From: Collimonas sp. UBA1456
GTDB lineage: Bacteria > Pseudomonadota > Gammaproteobacteria > Burkholderiales > Burkholderiaceae_D
Length of the DNA stretch: 8,396 nt
Direction of reading: 5' to 3'
Assembly (NCBI GenBank): GCA_002325825.1
Contig: DCSW01000073.1
Span: 1 to 8,396, forward strand
In this document: positions 1-7,068 of the stretch, one piece after another
How positions within the stretch are numbered: the stretch's first letter is position 1
Layout: each line of letters opens with the position of its first letter
Translations under genes and position numbers: made by a program
The notes under the pieces: generated by a model
Seen by the model: only the letters and a program-made list of their open reading frames with translations
Told to the model about the DNA's origin: nothing
The model's database searches: none

Positions 1-2
1 CA

Positions 3-32
3 AAAGATTTCGAACGGGCTCTTAAAGCGTGA
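3..32 (+). other. Possible 3' end of an upstream coding gene
   Basis: Reading from position 3, ten codons give KDFERALKA followed by a TGA stop at 30-32. This looks like a natural charged C-terminal tail, and it lies just before the next gene in the same direction. The fragment is too short to identify. In related genomes I recall greA near this position, but this tail does not resemble the usual end of GreA. It could equally be a chance open stretch at the window edge. Confidence 0.2.
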
Positions 33-98
33 CCATGATAGCGCCCGCCGGCGTCAGCGCAGCATTAAATCCGAAAATTCGGAGTGGCAATTTTTGTA

Positions 99-524
99 AT
101 GTGATTCAGATTGTTAATCGCTACCTTGTGGGTTGGTATTCTATAGACGATAGGCGGGGTAGTTACGCCGACTCTGTTTGGCGCCTTGTCGCACCGAGTG
201 CTGGCAGGTACGATCGGCGGCAACTTGTTTCGGATTGAAGCCTGGCTCGCAGTTGTATGAGGCCTGCTGCTGGTTATGTTGTTCAGCTACCGCACCCATG
301 ACGACTCTGTGCCATTGCACAAGCCTCTGCTACGCCTGACGCTGCTGATGCTGGTTTGTAACGTTGTCGGTTATTTCTATTTGCGGCCGTTCGTGGCCAG
401 GTTGCGTGAAGCGGAGGCCTTTAGCACCGGCGTCATGAGCGGAGGCGCCAGGGCGCTGTTCGGCATCCTGAATGGCGCTTCTAGTGAGACCTATCTGATC
501 CAGGGTTTGTTAGGGGAGGGATAA
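99..524 (+). pseudogene. DUF4149 membrane protein, broken by three in-frame stops
   Basis: One frame from ATG 99 to TAA 522-524 gives about 141 residues, close to what I recall for DUF4149 (TMEM205-like) membrane proteins that sit beside yhbY in Burkholderiales. Recognisable pieces are RLLIATLWVGIL, VVTPTLFGALSHRVLAGTIG, NLFRIEAWLAVV, LTLLMLVCNVVGYFYLRPF and FGILNGASS.TYLIQGLLG, forming several hydrophobic helices. The frame is broken by TGA 102-104 directly after the ATG, TAG 144-146 (probably a former Trp in IL-W-TIG) and TGA 258-260 (probably Cys or Trp). There is no frameshift, and similarity is good on both sides of each stop, so decay looks young. The end, LLGEG, is shorter and less hydrophobic than expected. 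The family's function is not known to me. ATG 276 could in principle start an 82-residue C-terminal piece, but it would lack the first helices. Confidence 0.75.
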
Positions 525-652
525 GCTGATCTTGCGGCCGCGTAGCTTGCGCTAGAAGCAAGGGGAATGGGGTCTGGCGGAAAGCCGACGCAGCCGTATT
601 GGCACACGGCCACTAAGTATTGCTAACCGATGGCTGCCGAGGTGGCTGGGCA

Positions 653-1126
653 TTAACGTCCCAATGCCGATTTCTTGCTGCTCTTCTGGCGCGGTTTGGC
701 GCGTTTGATGTTGCCGCCCTGTGTTACACGTTCATTGCCTTTTACCATGACCTTGGTTGCCGATGGCCGCTTGGTGCCGCTTGTTGGACTTGGCTTGACG
801 ATGGTGACTTCACGCATGCCTTTGCCGCGGGTTTCGCTTTGTCCTTTGATGGCAACTTTTTGCGGGCGGTACAGAACCAGCAATTTGCCGATGTGTTGTA
901 TCGGTGCAGCACCGAGTTTCTCGCAAATGGTTTCGTAGATAGCAAGCCGTGCCTCGCGATCATCACCAAATACACGTACTTTAATCAGGCCATGCGCGTT
1001 CATACTGCGATCGATCTCCATCATCAGGGGCGGTTTCAGGCCATCTTCGCCGATCAGGACCACTGGATTGAGTCTGTGGGCTTGGGAGCGGAACTCGCTG
1101 CGCTTGATAGATGTAAGTTTCAACAT
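653..1126 (-). CDS. yhbY: YhbY family RNA-binding protein (CRM domain)
   Basis: This 157-residue protein has an N-terminal CRM domain (about residues 1-95) of the YhbY family, small proteins that associate with pre-50S ribosomal particles. The domain start MLKLTSIKRSEFRSQAH, the GxxG loop in NPVVLIGEDGL (residues 26-29, GEDG) and the stretch IKVRVFGDDREAR followed by CEKLGAAPIQHIGKLLVLYR are all family features. After residue 95 comes a lysine- and arginine-rich, probably disordered tail ending in KPRQKSSKKSALGR. Such basic extensions are common in betaproteobacterial members and could bind rRNA. The start is well supported: an AAGGAA ribosome binding site lies six bases upstream of the ATG. 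The gene is divergent from rlmE with a 31-base gap and convergent with the DUF4149 pseudogene. The 128 bases beyond its stop hold no gene that I can see. It appears intact. Confidence 0.93.
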   Translation of the reverse strand: MLKLTSIKRSEFRSQAHRLNPVVLIGEDGLKPPLMMEIDRSMNAHGLIKVRVFGDDREARLAIYETICEKLGAAPIQHIGKLLVLYRPQKVAIKGQSETRGKGMREVTIVKPSPTSGTKRPSATKVMVKGNERVTQGGNIKRAKPRQKSSKKSALGR

Positions 1127-1142
1127 AAAAATTCCTTAAAAA

Positions 1143-1152
1143 TGGTATTCTA
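1143..1152. promoter_or_regulatory. Overlapping divergent -10 elements for rlmE and yhbY
   Basis: The 31-base gap between the two divergent genes contains TGGTATTCTA. On the plus strand it reads as an extended -10 (TG, one base, TATTCT at 1146-1151). On the minus strand it reads as TAGAAT at 1147-1152, five of six matches to TATAAT. I see no good -35 on either strand at normal spacing. Plus-strand transcription starting about seven bases after TATTCT would begin at or next to the rlmE ATG at 1158. The minus-strand element would give yhbY a short leader that includes its AAGGAA. This is inferred from sequence only. Confidence 0.4.
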
Positions 1153-1157
1153 CGCGA

Positions 1158-1802
1158 ATGGCAAAGAAGAAATTAAACAAAAACTGGTTGCATGCCCACA
1201 TGAACGACCCTTATGTGCAGCTCGCCCAAAAAGAAGGCTACCGTGCGCGGGCTGCTTATAAACTCAAAGAAATCGACGAACTAGACAAGCTGATCAAGCC
1301 TGGCCAGATCATTGTCGACCTTGGATCAGTGCCGGGCAGTTGGTCGCAATACGCTCGCAACAAGCTGACCGGGAAGGATGGAAGCCAGATTCATGGCATG
1401 ATTATCGGTCTCGATATCCTACCGATGGAGCCGATTACCGACGTTCACTTTATTCAAGGTGATTTTCGCGATACTGAGAGCCTGCAGCGTCTTGATCGAT
1501 TGTTGGAAGGCCGCAAAGTGGATCTGGTGCTTTCCGATATGGCGCCGAACTTGTCCGGCATTGCCATATCCGACGCCTCTCGAGTCGAAGAGATTATCGA
1601 TTTGGTAATCGAATTCGCACAGCAGCATATGAAGCCAAGCGGTACGCTTCTGGCTAAATGTTTTAATGGCACCGGCTACAATGAAGTGCTGATGAAATTT
1701 CGTCAAGAATTCAAAACAGTGGCCTCTAGAAAGCCGAGAGCCAGCCGCGATAAGTCGTCTGAAATCTTCTTGCTTGGAAAGATATTACAAAATCCGCGAT
1801 AG
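1158..1802 (+). CDS. rlmE: 23S rRNA (uridine2552-2'-O)-methyltransferase RlmE
   Basis: RlmE (FtsJ/RrmJ) transfers a methyl group from S-adenosylmethionine to the 2'-OH of U2552 in the A-loop of 23S rRNA, a late step in 50S assembly. The 214 residues match the family length. The catalytic K-D-K-E tetrad is complete: K35 (in RAAYKLKEI), D127 (in LSDMAPNLSG), K167 (in LLAKCFNGTG) and E202 (in SRDKSSEIFLLG). The SAM-binding motif I reads VDLGSVPGSWSQ (residues 53-64), whereas the family usually has DLGAAPGGW; the key D, G and PG positions remain but two small residues have changed. ATG 1158 has no recognisable ribosome binding site and may be leaderless. ftsH follows 149 bases downstream, an rlmE-ftsH pairing also known from enterobacteria. 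I expect it to be functional. Confidence 0.95.
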   Translation: MAKKKLNKNWLHAHMNDPYVQLAQKEGYRARAAYKLKEIDELDKLIKPGQIIVDLGSVPGSWSQYARNKLTGKDGSQIHGMIIGLDILPMEPITDVHFIQGDFRDTESLQRLDRLLEGRKVDLVLSDMAPNLSGIAISDASRVEEIIDLVIEFAQQHMKPSGTLLAKCFNGTGYNEVLMKFRQEFKTVASRKPRASRDKSSEIFLLGKILQNPR

Positions 1803-1812
1803 TTCGATAGTT

Positions 1813-1840
1813 ATCAAGTTTAAGTTTGCCTTGATTTTTC
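1813..1840 (+). terminator. Weak hairpin with T run after rlmE
   Basis: ATCAAG (1813-1818) pairs with CTTGAT (1830-1835) across an 11-base loop, and TTTTC follows. The stem is only six pairs and AT-rich, so termination would be partial at best. The same CTTGAT also serves as the possible -35 of the ftsH promoter, so the two readings compete. Confidence 0.2.
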
Positions 1841-1861
1841 ATTGATGAGGCGGCATATACC
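1830..1861 (+). promoter_or_regulatory. Candidate ftsH promoter, sigma32-like
   Basis: CTTGAT at 1830-1835, a 15-base spacer and CGGCATAT at 1851-1858 resemble the heat-shock sigma32 pattern (CTTGAA, 13-15 bases, CCCCATNT). The same bases can be read as a sigma70-type site, TTGATT with 17 bases to CATATA. ftsH is a known heat-shock gene in enterobacteria, which makes the first reading plausible. The site would leave a leader of about 85 bases. The match is imperfect and untested. Confidence 0.35.
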
Positions 1862-1951
1862 GTCTAATAAGCGGTGCCTATTCCGAGTAAATTCGCAAAA
1901 TATTTCGAAGTTGTATCTATGTCAGGCGCGTAGCGCGTCTAAGGAGTTCTA

Positions 1952-3847
1952 GTGAACAATATGTTTTCCAAAGCCGCCGCCTGGGTGGTTGTTGCCATTG
2001 TGCTTTTCACCGTTTTCAAGCAGTTTGATGGACGCCGACTGGCCAGTGGCACCGTGCCGATAGCTTATTCCGATTTCATCAGTGAAGTTCGTTCAGGGAA
2101 CATCATCGATGCAGTCATTGAAGACCGTAGAATTGTTGCTACCACTTCTGATGGCAAGAAAGTGAAGACCGATACCACGACGCTGGATCGTGGCCTGGTA
2201 GGCGACCTGATTAACCACAACGTAAAATTCGACGTGAGGCAGCCGGAAGAACCATCTTTCCTGCAACAGATCTTCATTTCCTGGTTCCCGATGATTCTGT
2301 TGCTGGGCGTCTGGATTTTCTTTATGCGCCAGATGCAGGGGGGCGGCAAGGGCGGTGCTTTTTCGTTCGGCAAGTCGAAAGCGCGGATGCTAGATGAAAA
2401 CAGCAATTTAGTGACGTTTGCCGATGTTGCTGGTTGCGACGAAGCCAAGGAAGAAGTCTCCGAACTGGTGGATTTCCTGCGCGATCCTACCAAATTTCAG
2501 AAACTCGGTGGCCGCATTCCCCACGGCGTGCTGATGGTTGGCCCTCCAGGTACTGGTAAAACCTTGCTGGCTCGGGCGATTGCTGGCGAAGCCAAGGTAC
2601 CGTTCTTCACCATTTCCGGTTCGGATTTCGTTGAAATGTTTGTTGGTGTCGGTGCCTCTCGTGTGCGCGACATGTTCGAAAATGCTAAGAAGCACGCTCC
2701 CTGCATTATTTTCATCGATGAAATCGATGCAGTCGGTCGTCATCGCGGTGCCGGCATGGGCGGCGGCAATGATGAGCGCGAACAGACGCTGAACCAAATG
2801 TTGGTCGAAATGGATGGTTTTGAAGCCAATTCTGGTGTTATCGTTATTGCCGCCACCAATCGCTCCGACGTGCTGGACAAAGCGTTGCTTCGTCCAGGTC
2901 GTTTTGATCGCCAGGTGGTCGTTGGTCTGCCGGATATTCGAGGCCGTGAGCAGATCCTCAATGTACACATGCGTAAGGTACCAATTTCTACCAATGTCAA
3001 GGCCGATATCCTGGCGCGGGGAACTCCTGGTTTCTCTGGCGCCGATCTGGCTAATCTGGTCAACGAGGCTGCGTTATTTGCGGCGCGAGGCGCCAAGCGC
3101 CTGGTTGAAATGCAGGACTTCGAAGATGCCAAGGACAAGATCGTTATGGGTCCTGAGCGAAAATCGGCAGTCATGCGCGAAGAAGAGCGCCGCAACACGG
3201 CTTACCACGAATCTGGCCATGCGGTGGTGGCTAAGCTGTTGCCAAAAGCCGATCCGGTGCACAAGGTCACCATCATGCCACGTGGTTTTGCGCTTGGCCT
3301 GACCTGGCAGTTGCCTGAGCATGATCGCGTCAACATGTACAAGGATAAAATGCTGGAAGAAATTGCCATCTTGTTCGGCGGCCGTATCTCAGAAGAGATT
3401 TTCATGCACCAGATGTCGACCGGTGCATCGAATGACTTCGAGCGTGCAACCAAGCTGGCACGCGCCATGGTGACGCGTTACGGCATGTCCGAAGCCCTTG
3501 GCACGATGGTGTACGAAGATACTGAGCAAGATGCATATTTTGGCCGCATGTCGTCGAAGACCGTCTCCGAAGCCACTCAGCAAAAGGTGGATGCAGAGAT
3601 CCGCAGTATCCTTGACCAGCAATATGCGCTGTCTCGTCGTTTGTTGGAGGCAAACCGGGATAAGGTCGAGGCAATGACCAAAGCCTTGCTGGATTGGGAA
3701 ACCATTGATGCTGATCAGATCAATGACATCATGGAAGGCCTTGAGCCGCGCTTGCCGAAGCCAGGCAGTTCGGTGAGAAAAATGCCGAGCGACAATTCGT
3801 CAGGTGGAGGCGTGACCCCGAATGCCGCGGCGCCTGCCTTATCCTGA
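1952..3847 (+). CDS. ftsH: ATP-dependent zinc metalloprotease FtsH
   Basis: FtsH is a hexameric inner-membrane AAA+ protease that pulls out and degrades misfolded membrane proteins and short-lived regulators. The 631 residues contain TM helix 1 (about 8-26), a small periplasmic domain, TM helix 2 (about 106-125), then the ATPase: Walker A GPPGTGKT (197-204), pore loop F230-V231-G232, Walker B IIFIDE (252-257) and arginine fingers R314 and R317 in LLRPGRFDR. The protease domain has HESGH (419-423) and the third zinc ligand D495 in GASNDFERAT. The C-terminus ends in a flexible Pro/Ser/Gly tail. The GTG start at 1952 is chosen because AAGGAG (1941-1946) lies five bases upstream; ATG 1961 is a less well placed alternative. 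Wording such as PRGFALGLTWQLPEHD and EDTEQDAYFGR fits what I recall of Oxalobacteraceae. Followed by a strong terminator. Intact. Confidence 0.98.
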   Translation: MNNMFSKAAAWVVVAIVLFTVFKQFDGRRLASGTVPIAYSDFISEVRSGNIIDAVIEDRRIVATTSDGKKVKTDTTTLDRGLVGDLINHNVKFDVRQPEEPSFLQQIFISWFPMILLLGVWIFFMRQMQGGGKGGAFSFGKSKARMLDENSNLVTFADVAGCDEAKEEVSELVDFLRDPTKFQKLGGRIPHGVLMVGPPGTGKTLLARAIAGEAKVPFFTISGSDFVEMFVGVGASRVRDMFENAKKHAPCIIFIDEIDAVGRHRGAGMGGGNDEREQTLNQMLVEMDGFEANSGVIVIAATNRSDVLDKALLRPGRFDRQVVVGLPDIRGREQILNVHMRKVPISTNVKADILARGTPGFSGADLANLVNEAALFAARGAKRLVEMQDFEDAKDKIVMGPERKSAVMREEERRNTAYHESGHAVVAKLLPKADPVHKVTIMPRGFALGLTWQLPEHDRVNMYKDKMLEEIAILFGGRISEEIFMHQMSTGASNDFERATKLARAMVTRYGMSEALGTMVYEDTEQDAYFGRMSSKTVSEATQQKVDAEIRSILDQQYALSRRLLEANRDKVEAMTKALLDWETIDADQINDIMEGLEPRLPKPGSSVRKMPSDNSSGGGVTPNAAAPALS

Positions 3848-3898
3848 TGTCGGCTCGATGCATATGATCAGTGTATACGGTGACAAATGCAATTGATT

Positions 3899-3940
3899 CA
3901 GATAAAAGGAGTGAGGAGCGTTCCTCGCTCCTTTTATCTG
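3899..3940. terminator. Strong, probably bidirectional terminator after ftsH
   Basis: Arms 3899-3917 and 3922-3940 form a 19-pair stem with a single G-T wobble (3912/3927) and a four-base GCGT loop. The inner part is GC-rich (GGAGTGAGGA with TCCTCGCTCC) and the outer part is an A tract on the left and CTTTTATCTG on the right, so each strand has a hairpin followed by a T-rich stretch. It lies 51 bases after the ftsH stop and would end ftsH mRNA, separating it from folP. Confidence 0.88.
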
Positions 3941-3945
3941 TGTAG

Positions 3946-3973
3946 TTGTTGTCCCCACTTCATCCGGTATTCT
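3946..3973 (+). promoter_or_regulatory. Candidate folP promoter
   Basis: TTGTTG (3946-3951) and TATTCT (3968-3973) are 16 bases apart, just past the ftsH terminator and 11 bases before the folP ATG. Matches to consensus are three of six and four of six, so this is weak by itself. It is supported by logic: a terminator this strong requires folP to have its own start site. The -10 shares GGTATTCT with the one in front of rlmE. Confidence 0.33.
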
Positions 3974-3984
3974 TACTTCTTAAC

Positions 3985-4824
3985 ATGCAACAATATCTGC
4001 AGTGTGGTCGTTATAGATTGCCAATCAATACGCCGGAAGCACGGCCTTTGGTAATGGGAATACTCAATATTACGCCAGACTCCTTTTCCGATGGCGGCAA
4101 GTTTCATTCATTGGATTTCGCGCTATCGCATGCAGAACAGATGATTGCGGATGGCGTCGATATCATTGATATCGGTGGCGAGTCGAGCCGCCCGGGCAGT
4201 CCTGCGCTGTCACTGGAAAAAGAGTTGGATCATGTCATGCCGGCGATTTATGCGTTGCGTGACTGCGGCAAGCCGTTGTCGATCGATACTTATAAGCCAA
4301 TTGTGATGCGCGAGGCGATCGCCGCCGGTGCTGACCTGATCAACGATATTAACGGATTTCGTTCCCCGGGTGCATTGCAAGCTGTTGCCGAAAGCGATTG
4401 CGGGCTGTGCGTCATGCATATGCAGGCCGACCCGCAAACCATGCAGATCAATCCGCAATATCAGGATGTGGTGACACAGGTCACCTTGTTTCTGAAAGAG
4501 CGTGTCGCGGCGCTCGAGCAGGACGGTGTTGCGCGAAATCGCATCAGTATCGATCTGGGCTTTGGCTTTGGTAAGACATTGGCGCACAATCTTGCTTTAT
4601 TACAAAGCATTGGAGTAATTCAGAAGCTGTTGGATTTACCTTTGCTGGCAGGCATATCGCGCAAGAGCATGCTTGGTGAATTGACCGGCAAGCCTATCGA
4701 AAGGCGGCTGGCGGGCAGCTTGGCGGCAGCCTTGGCGGCAGTTGCCAGGGGTGCTAAGATTGTTCGGGTGCACGATGTTGCTGAAACCGTCGATGCGCTC
4801 AAGGTGTGGCAGGCTGTAGGTTGA
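3985..4824 (+). CDS. folP: Dihydropteroate synthase FolP
   Basis: FolP condenses 6-hydroxymethyl-7,8-dihydropterin diphosphate with p-aminobenzoate to give dihydropteroate in folate synthesis; it is the sulfonamide target. From ATG 3985 the protein is 279 residues, a normal length for a TIM-barrel DHPS. Visible motifs in order are NITPDSFSDGG (N28), DIGGESSRPG (D62, R69), SIDTYKP (D101), LINDINGF (N120), DLGFGFGKT (D190), GISRKSML (K227) and IVRVHDV (R261, H263), covering the pterin and phosphate contacts known from E. coli. HMQADP replaces the more usual HMQGxP. The frame stays open upstream to a TTG at 3946, but family alignment begins at MQQYLQCGRY, so ATG 3985 is preferred. It has no clear ribosome binding site. 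folP-glmM adjacency is typical of proteobacteria. Intact. Confidence 0.96.
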   Translation: MQQYLQCGRYRLPINTPEARPLVMGILNITPDSFSDGGKFHSLDFALSHAEQMIADGVDIIDIGGESSRPGSPALSLEKELDHVMPAIYALRDCGKPLSIDTYKPIVMREAIAAGADLINDINGFRSPGALQAVAESDCGLCVMHMQADPQTMQINPQYQDVVTQVTLFLKERVAALEQDGVARNRISIDLGFGFGKTLAHNLALLQSIGVIQKLLDLPLLAGISRKSMLGELTGKPIERRLAGSLAAALAAVARGAKIVRVHDVAETVDALKVWQAVG

Positions 4825-4878
4825 ACTATAACCTACTGTGCACAAGCTCAGTGGGCAGCTGTCAGTTCGATCCTGGTG

Positions 4879-4906
4879 TAGACAAAAAAACAAGAATAAC
4901 TAAATT
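4879..4906 (+). promoter_or_regulatory. Possible weak promoter in the glmM leader
   Basis: TAGACA (4879-4884) and TAAATT (4901-4906) are 16 bases apart, each matching four of six consensus bases, in an A-rich leader between folP and glmM. The 91-base gap has no obvious terminator, so glmM could simply be co-transcribed with folP. No ribosome binding site is visible before the glmM ATG. Confidence 0.22.
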
Positions 4907-4915
4907 AACATTGAT

Positions 4916-6253
4916 ATGACAAGAAAATATTTTGGTACCGACGGTGTGCGTGGCCGGGTCGGCATTACGCCGATCACGCCAGATTTTGTTATGAGACTTG
5001 GCTACGCTGCCGGTAAAGTGCTGGCTCAGGCTGAATCGGCGGCGGTCAAGCCGATCGTATTGATTGGCAAGGACACGCGCGTCTCCGGTTACATGCTTGA
5101 GGCGGCTTTGGAGGCGGGCTTTGCTGCCGCCGGGGTTGATGTGATGCTGGCGGGGCCGATGCCGACGCCAGCGATTGCCTATTTGACGCGGGCTTTGCGG
5201 CTGTCGTCAGGGGTTGTGATCTCTGCTTCGCATAATCCTTACGAAGATAACGGCATCAAGTTTTTTTCGTCACAGGGCAATAAGTTACTGGATACGGTTG
5301 AAAAGGCGATTGAGGCGGCCCTGGATTTTCCGATGGATTGTGTAATGTCTGATAAATTGGGCAAGGCGAAGCGTTTGGATGATGCTGCCGGGCGCTACAT
5401 CGAATTCTGCAAGAGCACTTTCCCAAATGAGTTCGACTTGCGCGGCCTGACGATTGTCGTCGATAGCGCACACGGCGCCGCCTATCATATTGCGTCATTC
5501 GTTTTTCATGAGTTGGGGGCCGAGGTCATTTCGATCGGCAACCAGCCTAACGGTTTCAATATCAATGACGGCTTCGGGGCTACTGCGCCGGATGCGTTGG
5601 TGCGCGCGGTACGTTCCAATCGTGCGGATATCGGCATCGCATTGGATGGCGATGCCGATCGCCTGCTGATGGTCGATGCAGGCGGCCGCATTTACAATGG
5701 CGACGAACTGTTATACGTGATGGTCAAGGATCGCATGAAGACCCGGCAGGTCAAGGGCGTGGTCGGTACGCTGATGACGAACATGGCGCTCGAAGTGGCA
5801 TTCAATCAAATGGGCGTCGAGTTCGCGCGCGCCAAAGTCGGCGATCGCTACGTGCTAGAGATGATGCGAGAGCGCGGCTGGGATTTGGGCGGTGAAGGCT
5901 CCGGTCACCTACTTTGCCTCGATAAGCACACCACTGGTGATGGTATTGTCTCTGCGCTGCAAGTGCTGTCTGCGTTGAAGCGATATGGCCAAACGTTGGC
6001 AGAGCTGACCGCCGATATTGCGCTGTATCCGCAAACCTTGATCAACGTCACGGTCAGTGCAGGTTTCGACTGGCAGAAGAATCCAGCCATATTGGCGGAA
6101 AAGGAAGCGGTTGAGCACGAGCTTGACGACAATGGGCGGGTGCTGATTCGTGCCTCTGGCACCGAGCCTTTGATTCGAGTGATGGTTGAGGCCAAGGATG
6201 TCGAACAGGCGCTGGCGATGGCGCGTCGGATTGCCGATAAAGTGAAGCTTTGA
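4916..6253 (+). CDS. glmM: Phosphoglucosamine mutase GlmM
   Basis: GlmM interconverts glucosamine-6-phosphate and glucosamine-1-phosphate, the step before UDP-GlcNAc, and so feeds peptidoglycan and lipopolysaccharide synthesis. The 445 residues are the standard length and all four domains are visible. They include the N-terminal KYFGTDGVRG, the phosphoserine loop ISASHNPYEDNGIK with active S105, and the magnesium loop DGDADR (D244, D246, D248). They also include GDRYV (309-313), the sugar-binding GEGSGH (326-331) and the C-terminal phosphate-binding loop RASGTEPLIR (412-421). The ATG at 4916 is set by the conserved MTRKYFGTDG start. It is essential in most bacteria and reads cleanly, unlike everything downstream of it. 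Confidence 0.98.
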   Translation: MTRKYFGTDGVRGRVGITPITPDFVMRLGYAAGKVLAQAESAAVKPIVLIGKDTRVSGYMLEAALEAGFAAAGVDVMLAGPMPTPAIAYLTRALRLSSGVVISASHNPYEDNGIKFFSSQGNKLLDTVEKAIEAALDFPMDCVMSDKLGKAKRLDDAAGRYIEFCKSTFPNEFDLRGLTIVVDSAHGAAYHIASFVFHELGAEVISIGNQPNGFNINDGFGATAPDALVRAVRSNRADIGIALDGDADRLLMVDAGGRIYNGDELLYVMVKDRMKTRQVKGVVGTLMTNMALEVAFNQMGVEFARAKVGDRYVLEMMRERGWDLGGEGSGHLLCLDKHTTGDGIVSALQVLSALKRYGQTLAELTADIALYPQTLINVTVSAGFDWQKNPAILAEKEAVEHELDDNGRVLIRASGTEPLIRVMVEAKDVEQALAMARRIADKVKL

Positions 6254-6311
6254 TGTGCAGTGAACACTTGTTGTAGGAATACGTTTGTTCTGTCCTGGAG
6301 GTGCTGTGAAG

Positions 6312-6329
6312 TTGTCTTAAATTTGTTGT
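6312..6329 (+). promoter_or_regulatory. Relic of a Pho box (PhoB binding site)
   Basis: TTGTCTTAAATTTGTTGT shows two TTGT half-sites exactly 11 bases apart around an AT-rich centre. It matches about 12 of the 18 positions of the E. coli Pho box (two CTGTCA-type repeats, 11-base period). It lies 71 bases before the phoB pseudogene and 59 after glmM, where the promoter of the pst-pho cluster would be expected. The regulator itself is dead here, so the site would be non-functional unless another regulator uses it. The rest of 6254-6399 shows no gene. Confidence 0.35.
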
Positions 6330-6399
6330 TTACTCAGTTAGAAATAAGAACAATCATCGTGGCATAAGCGCTGTATTGGCTGGTCATTCAGTAAAATTA

Positions 6400-7065
6400 A
6401 TGCAATCTCGAACTCATACTCTGATTGTAGAAAACGAGCCAGGAATTGCCGAGCTGTCGCGTTTTACGTTGATCGATGTCGACTCTCGTGCGGGATCGCC
6501 TACAGAGTGATTGAGGTGCACTAAGCCATTCTCGGCGTGCTGGCGTAAACCGTCTTGCTAGACTGGATGTTGTCGTACATCTCCGGTCTTGCGTTGTTGC
6601 GGACATTGGAAGGACAGGCACGCAGCGCCATTTTCCGGTTATCCATGATGCGACCGCTAAGGTGGATGCATGAGGATAGGGTCAGAAAATTCAACGCGGG
6701 CGCCGATGATTATGTCATCGGGCCATTTCCCCAAAAGAGCTGATTACGTCGTAAAGTGCCTGAGCTCGTACAAAGCGTGTTGAATCTCAGCCTGATCCGG
6801 ATCGATACCGATCGGTTATTAGGTCACTGTCGATAACCTGGAGGTGGAATTGGACCAGGCCGTATTCAAGTTACTGCGTATTCTGACCGAATTTTCTCGC
6901 ACGCGCAGTTGCTCGATAAAGTCTGGGGGCGATCATACATTCATCGAAAAGCATACTGTCGATGTTCGCATCATGCGCTTTCGCAAGTCGCTTGCAATTG
7001 CCGCTGAGTATATGAAAACCGTTCGAGGCGAAGGCTACAAGCCCAACGCCGAATCGTCAGCGTAA
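6400..7065 (+). pseudogene. phoB: phoB response regulator, multiply frameshifted
   Basis: PhoB is the DNA-binding regulator of phosphate starvation genes. Its whole length can be traced across shifting frames: MQSRTHTLIVENEPGIAELSRFTL from ATG 6400; then GIAYRVIEVH and TVLLDWMLSYISGLALLRTL in another frame from about 6492; EDRVRKFNAGADDYVIGPF up to about 6727; PELVQSVLNL..RIDTDRLL; then VTVDNLEVELDQAVFKLLRI to VRGEGYKPNAESSA from about 6823 to TAA 7063-7065. Stops are at 6508, 6522, 6546, 6741 and 6834. An extra G near 6822 and a paired shift between 6906 and 6930 (QLLDKVWG in the alternate frame) are visible. The phosphoacceptor Asp in LLDWML survives, but an acidic-pocket Asp is now Asn (VENE) and the switch Lys of VIKPF is Gly. 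The remaining length, about 222 codons, is close to the usual 230. It cannot yield a working protein. Confidence 0.92.
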
Positions 7066-7068
7066 TCA

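Noticed and set aside
41..60. GC-rich hairpin near the left edge
   Set aside because: The stem is short and poorly formed and no T run follows, so a terminator call is not supported.
29..238. Open frame of 69 codons with a GTG start
   Set aside because: It overlaps the DUF4149 gene in another frame and shows no recognisable protein features.
276..524. Possible separate 82-residue membrane protein
   Set aside because: It is the C-terminal part of the DUF4149 pseudogene beyond the third stop, and it has no clear ribosome binding site.
99..524. Stop-codon recoding as an explanation for the in-frame stops
   Set aside because: Both TGA and TAG occur within this reading frame, the first directly after the start codon, while intact neighbours use standard codons and normal stops.
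525..652. Small hairpins between the DUF4149 pseudogene and yhbY
   Set aside because: Stems such as CTTGC/GCAAG are only about five pairs and lack T runs, so no terminator can be assigned.
620..1261. Long plus-strand open frame of 213 codons
   Set aside because: It is antisense to yhbY, whose CRM domain and ribosome binding site are clear, and it runs into rlmE.
6555..6743. Possible small gene of 62 codons
   Set aside because: It is the middle of the PhoB receiver domain and continues the phoB remnant on both sides.
6844..7065. Possible stand-alone DNA-binding domain of 73 codons
   Set aside because: It is the PhoB winged-helix region, damaged by a paired frameshift that destroys the QLLDKVWG segment; no ribosome binding site is evident.
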